Source: Treponema rectale
GTDB taxonomy: Bacteria > Spirochaetota > Spirochaetia > Treponematales > Treponemataceae
Assembly: GCF_014202035.1 (NCBI RefSeq)
Contig: NZ_JACHFR010000001.1
Location: 434,001 to 498,000, forward strand
Length of the DNA stretch: 64,000 nt
Reading direction: 5' to 3'
The notes below the pieces were generated by a model that saw nothing but the letters and a program-made list of their open reading frames with translations, ran no database searches and was not told the DNA's origin. This document shows, piece by piece, positions 60,558 to 64,000 of the stretch (positions within the stretch are counted from its first letter, which is position 1; every line of letters starts with the position of its first letter). The position numbers were made by a program, and so were the translations under genes.

Positions 60558-61135
60558 ATTTTAATGTCGTAAACATAATTGATTTGCTTAAATCTGTTGG
60601 CGAAAAAGAAGTTCGTTCAGCTTTACAGGAATTTGAGTGTGAAAGAAATTCCGAAATTGAAATTTTTCTCAAAAACAATGCAATAGATTTTACAAAACGA
60701 AAGATTTCTGTAACTCACTTGATTTTAGATGATAACGGACAGATTGCGGCATATTTTACCCTGACTCATAAACCGTCAAATATATCATCTTTATCTTTAA
60801 GTAAGTCTGCGATAAAAACACTTTCCCGATATGCAATACTCGATAGAGATTCTAATTCTTTTAATATTTCAGCTTTTCTTATTGCACAATTTGGAAAAAA
60901 CTCTGCCTATAATGGTTCCAGAAATATTTCAGGAAATAAATTGATGGACTTCTGTTTTGAAATCCTTGAATCTGTGCAGAAACAAGTCGGCGGTGGAATC
61001 GCCTTTCTTGAATGTGAGGATAAAAAACAACTTCTAAATTTCTATCAGAATGAAAACAACAGGTTCCGTATTTTTGGAGAACGTTTTTCTGAAAGTGAAG
61101 GGAAAAAATATATCCAGTTGTTAAGATTCTTTTAA
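60554..61135 (+). CDS. GNAT-family acetyltransferase, possible toxin
   Basis: The 193-residue protein has a GNAT fold: FLIAQFGKN and NISGNKLMDFCFEIL form the acetyl-CoA-binding region (motif A), and IAFLECEDKKQLLNFYQNENN FRIFG-type end matches motif B. The N-terminal 60 residues (VRSALQEFECERNSEIEIFLKN) resemble those of GNAT proteins found next to small genes in accessory regions. Whether the target is aminoacyl-tRNA, as for TacT toxins, or something else cannot be told. Confidence 0.72.
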   Translation: MNFNVVNIIDLLKSVGEKEVRSALQEFECERNSEIEIFLKNNAIDFTKRKISVTHLILDDNGQIAAYFTLTHKPSNISSLSLSKSAIKTLSRYAILDRDSNSFNISAFLIAQFGKNSAYNGSRNISGNKLMDFCFEILESVQKQVGGGIAFLECEDKKQLLNFYQNENNRFRIFGERFSESEGKKYIQLLRFF

Positions 61136-61340
61136 TAGCAGTATTGTTTTTGTTTGTGCCGAGTTCATCGTTGAGTACGGACATTACGTCTGTCATTGCG
61201 TTCATAGTGTGCGTGTGAACTATACAACCTTCCGTTTTCGGAAGGTGATACACCCGGTTTATTTTTTTCTTGCAATAGGGAACAGGGATTTATGAGAACA
61301 GCTTTTAATGCTATTCTATTTTTATCAAGGGAGGTATTTA

Positions 61341-61517
61341 TTGAAGATAAAAGTTTTCATAATGAAAAACGGAATTTCTAAAGAAAGTTTTTATGAAAGG
61401 GAAAAATTTGATAAAAAGAAATTTAAATTTACCCTTGACATGGGACTGAAATTTAACAGATTCAATTCTTACCTTGTTATTGATAATGACAGCGGAAAAG
61501 AACTTTTAAGAAGTTAG
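61341..61517 (+). CDS. Small hypothetical protein
   Basis: The 58-residue product starts at TTG 61341, chosen because GGGAGG lies six bases upstream (61329-61335). An ATG at 61362 would give 51 residues. It is basic and aromatic (FYEREKFDKKKFKFTLDMGLKFNRFNSYLVIDNDSGKELL). I recognise no family. It stands alone between the GNAT pair and rlmJ. Confidence 0.45.
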   Translation: MKIKVFIMKNGISKESFYEREKFDKKKFKFTLDMGLKFNRFNSYLVIDNDSGKELLRS

Positions 61518-61616
61518 TTTTTTGTTTCCAGCCTGACAGAAAAAAACTTGCAGGTGCTAAAGACATAGGGACACTATAAACTTATACGAAAACATCAGCC
61601 TGTATTTTTTACTGTC

Positions 61617-62486
61617 TTATCTGAATATACCGGTATAAAAAGCTGCGGCTTCTTCCAGATTTTCTTTCAGCTTCCACGGCGGATTCATGATGAAAATTCC
61701 CGAACCGTACATATGTGGACCGTCTTCCTGCTGCAGAGACTCAGGATCTTTCGTGATGAGTTCAGTTTTAAAACTTTCTGCAGGATTATTTCCAAGCTTT
61801 CCGAAGTCTTCAAGTTCCGTAAGCATTTGGGCTGTTTCATTTTTACGCCGTTTTAAAAGTGGATACCATAAAGCAATGACTGCAGTATTCCATTTTCTGC
61901 GCACGTTTTTTAATGCTTCCGTAACGTTTTTATAATCTTCTCCGTCTTCAAAACTCGGATCACAAAGAACCAGTCCTCTTTTTATAAGGGGCGGAATCAA
62001 AGAATTCAGGTTTTTAAATGCATCTTCACTGTGAATGTTTATTTTTTTTGAAAAGGGCAGGACTCCGTCTTCTTCTAAAAGAGGAAGAGCCATGTTTGTT
62101 TTAAGTTTTTTCATTGCCTGAGGATGAAGGTCATTTACATGAAGCTGGTCTGATTCCCTTAAAAAAAGACGTTCCAGTTCAGGACTTCCTGCATAAAGTC
62201 CGTGTTCAAGATAGGGGAACTCTTTTTCGATGTAAAGCCGTACTCCGTATGGTAAGACTGAATCAGCTTGAATTGAATCTTTCAGCTTGAGGATACCGTT
62301 TTTACTTTCTTCTGTTTTAAGACTTCGTTCGTCATTCAGTTCAAAACGACCTGCACCGGAGTGAGTATCAATAATTGTAAAGGGTTTATCTTTTCTGCAC
62401 AGTGAATCAAGAATAAGGCAGAGGGCTGTATGCTTGAGGACATCTGCTGAGTTTCCGCAGTGGTATTCGTGCTGGTAACTTAGCAT
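61617..62486 (-). CDS. rlmJ: 23S rRNA (adenine-2030-N6)-methyltransferase RlmJ
   Basis: RlmJ methylates A2030 of 23S rRNA. The 289-residue protein has the N-terminal family signature MLSYQHEYHCGNSADVLKH, then the SAM site IIDTHSGAGRFEL. Motif IV, usually DPPYE, reads DPSFE here. PWKLKENLEEAAAF at the end is typical. The ATG overlaps the nadE stop by seven bases, so the two are co-transcribed. Confidence 0.9.
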   Translation of the reverse strand: MLSYQHEYHCGNSADVLKHTALCLILDSLCRKDKPFTIIDTHSGAGRFELNDERSLKTEESKNGILKLKDSIQADSVLPYGVRLYIEKEFPYLEHGLYAGSPELERLFLRESDQLHVNDLHPQAMKKLKTNMALPLLEEDGVLPFSKKINIHSEDAFKNLNSLIPPLIKRGLVLCDPSFEDGEDYKNVTEALKNVRRKWNTAVIALWYPLLKRRKNETAQMLTELEDFGKLGNNPAESFKTELITKDPESLQQEDGPHMYGSGIFIMNPPWKLKENLEEAAAFYTGIFR

Positions 62487-64000
62487 TCTTCTGCTTCCTT
62501 AAGCCATATAGTAGCCATTGCATCACTAGGCATTCTCCAGTCTCCCCGTGGTGAAAGATTTACGGTACCGACTTTAGCTCCGTCCGGCATGCAGCTTCTC
62601 TTGAACTGCTGCGAGAAAAATCTTCTGTAAAAGTTTATGAGCCATTTTTTTATGATTTCTTCACTGTAAACAATATCCGTTCCCTCGGCTTTTTTTCCGA
62701 GAAGAGACTGGCATGCAAGGAAAAATATTTTTTTAGGACTGAATCCGTAACGGAGGACATGATACAGAAAGAAATCATGAAGTTCATAAGGTCCGACCAG
62801 TTCTTCTGTTTTCTGACTTATTTTACCGTCTGCGTCCGGTGGAATTAATTCCGGGCTTACAGGAGTATCAAGAATGTCTGCAAGAACGTCATGGAGATCC
62901 TGCTGATGTTTTTCTTCAGCTTCTTCTGCAAACCATGAAACAAGATAACGCACAAGGGTTTTTGGAATTGAAGAGTTTACTCCGTACATGCTCATGTGGT
63001 CACCGTTGTAGGTACACCATCCCAGTGCAAGCTCGCTTAGGTCCCCGGTTCCGATTACGATGCCATTGGTTTTATTGGCATAGTTCATCAGGATAAGGGT
63101 TCTCATCCTGGCCTGACCGTTTTCGTAAGTTACGTCATGCTTATTTTTATCCTGACCAATCTGATCAAAATGAAGTAGTACGGAATCCTTTATATCAATT
63201 TCCTTTAGTTCTGCTCCTGTTTTTTCAGCAAGAGTGCAGGCATTTTTATAAGTCCTGTCCGTAGTGCCGAAGCATGGCATTGTGATGCAGGTGATGTTTT
63301 TTCTTTCGATACCGCATTTGTCAAAGGCTCGTGCAGTTACCAGAAGTGCAAGGGTAGAATCAAGCCCTCCGCTTAATCCTATGACTGCACTTTTTGCATT
63401 AATGTGGCGCAGTCGTTTTGCCAGTCCTTCTGCCTGAAGTTCTATGATGGAACGGCTTCTTATTTTTCTTTCCGCCTGATTTTCAGGAACAAAAGGATGT
63501 AGTGGAATAACTGCATAGAGTCTGTCATTTTTCATCCTAGAAGAATCACTGCTGAATGTGTTGTCTTCCAGAGAAACAAAAAGGGTAACGTAGGAAGAAG
63601 ACTTTTCTTTTCTGGCTGCATCTGCAAAGGTTACAGTCCTGCATCTTTCGTTATCAAGTTTTTCTATATCAATGTCACTTATTATAAGAGTGCTGTCGTT
63701 TTCAAAGGGTGCTCTTTCTGCCGATATTGAACCGTTTGAAGCAATTATGCTGTGGCCTGAAAATATCATGTCAGTAGTACTTTCATCATGACCGGCATTT
63801 GCATAAAGGTATGCGCATATATTTTTTGCTGACTGCATGCTTACTAAGGAGCGTCTGTATTCAGCTTTCATTGCAACTTCATTTCCTGCACTTAAGTTGG
63901 CGATTACTGTAGCACCGTTTAAGGCATGTTTTGTTGAAGGAGACAGGGGAACCCATACGTCTTCGCAAATTTCTGCTGCGATTTTTATGCGGCTGTCATT
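62480..64000 (-). CDS. nadE: Glutamine-dependent NAD+ synthetase NadE (N-terminus outside window)
   Basis: This enzyme makes NAD+ from deamido-NAD+, ATP and glutamine-derived ammonia. The frame is open to the right edge. The visible part begins inside the nitrilase-type glutaminase domain, where AAEICEDVWVPLSP holds the catalytic Cys. The synthetase domain follows from about 62.5-63.5 kb, with the PP-loop VIGLSGGLDSTLALLV, TGDLSELALGWCTYNGDHMSMYGVN and the long C-terminal end. It is of the large type. The start lies beyond the window; an internal ATG at 63871 is not the start. Confidence 0.95.
   Translation of the reverse strand, partial: NDSRIKIAAEICEDVWVPLSPSTKHALNGATVIANLSAGNEVAMKAEYRRSLVSMQSAKNICAYLYANAGHDESTTDMIFSGHSIIASNGSISAERAPFENDSTLIISDIDIEKLDNERCRTVTFADAARKEKSSSYVTLFVSLEDNTFSSDSSRMKNDRLYAVIPLHPFVPENQAERKIRSRSIIELQAEGLAKRLRHINAKSAVIGLSGGLDSTLALLVTARAFDKCGIERKNITCITMPCFGTTDRTYKNACTLAEKTGAELKEIDIKDSVLLHFDQIGQDKNKHDVTYENGQARMRTLILMNYANKTNGIVIGTGDLSELALGWCTYNGDHMSMYGVNSSIPKTLVRYLVSWFAEEAEEKHQQDLHDVLADILDTPVSPELIPPDADGKISQKTEELVGPYELHDFFLYHVLRYGFSPKKIFFLACQSLLGKKAEGTDIVYSEEIIKKWLINFYRRFFSQQFKRSCMPDGAKVGTVNLSPRGDWRMPSDAMATIWLKEAEEC

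Noticed and set aside
60879..61253. Minus-strand frame overlapping the GNAT gene
   Set aside because: It is antisense to a well-supported gene, has no ribosome site and no recognisable domains.

Overview
The window looks like chromosome from a host-associated Treponema (spirochaete). The main support is a cheA / cheW-cheR-like / cheX / cheY operon in the order typical of treponemes, a nine-subunit V-type ATPase operon, a homologue of the treponemal adhesin pallilysin (Tp0751), and several exported lipoproteins and beta-barrel proteins of treponemal style. Base composition is moderately AT-rich, except for one more GC-rich lipoprotein gene near 58-60 kb. All functional calls come from reading motifs by eye; nothing was searched.

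Layout. 1-6.6 kb (minus strand): an alternative chemosensory operon, cheW - CheW-like - cheB - cheR(TPR) - hybrid cheA-receiver - adenylate cyclase, with no receptor gene in sight. 6.7-7.9 kb: rsgA and tRNA-Leu(GAG). 8.0-11.4 kb: argJ-argB-argD. 11.5-15.1 kb: pallilysin-like protein, a lipoprotein and a porin-like barrel. 15.2-18.6 kb: cobalamin riboswitch, small lipoprotein, TonB-dependent receptor, thiamine pyrophosphokinase. 18.6-22.4 kb: a Phe/Tyr-rich leader peptide with attenuator, DAHP synthase, prephenate dehydrogenase and a DUF4832/DUF4874-type lipoprotein. 22.5-24.2 kb: apt, then a RelB/DinJ-type antitoxin with a YoeB-type toxin bracketed by inverted repeats. 24.2-26.8 kb: Ig-like lipoprotein and tpiA. 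27.0-36.9 kb: secG, a PTS IIA gene, nine V-ATPase subunits and a universal stress protein in one probable operon. 37.0-40.4 kb: OmpR-type two-component pair and dapL. 40.4-46.7 kb: outer-membrane barrel, then the main chemotaxis operon. 46.7-53.8 kb: dGTPase-like protein, 5-formyl-THF cyclo-ligase, an M16-like protein without its zinc motif, and a large beta-helix protein. 53.9-57.7 kb: an EF-G and a B12-binding radical SAM protein. 57.7-61.5 kb: an accessory stretch with a dispersed repeat, a tandem-repeat lipoprotein, palindrome-rich spacer, a two-gene GNAT module and a small unknown gene. 61.6-64 kb: rlmJ and nadE (cut by the window end).

How it works together. Two separate chemosensory systems are present. 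The second (41.8-46.7 kb) should drive the flagella. The first carries its own CheB and CheR and ends in an adenylate cyclase whose receiver has lost its phosphorylation site, so it probably controls cAMP rather than motility. Aromatic amino-acid synthesis appears to be controlled by ribosome-mediated attenuation, and vitamin B12 import by a riboswitch.

A recurring feature is a -10 hexamer only 6-12 bases before the start codon, with no Shine-Dalgarno sequence (rsgA, cheW, the pallilysin homologue, the aro leader peptide, the response regulator, cheA, the dGTPase gene, the M16 gene and the beta-helix gene). This suggests many leaderless mRNAs.
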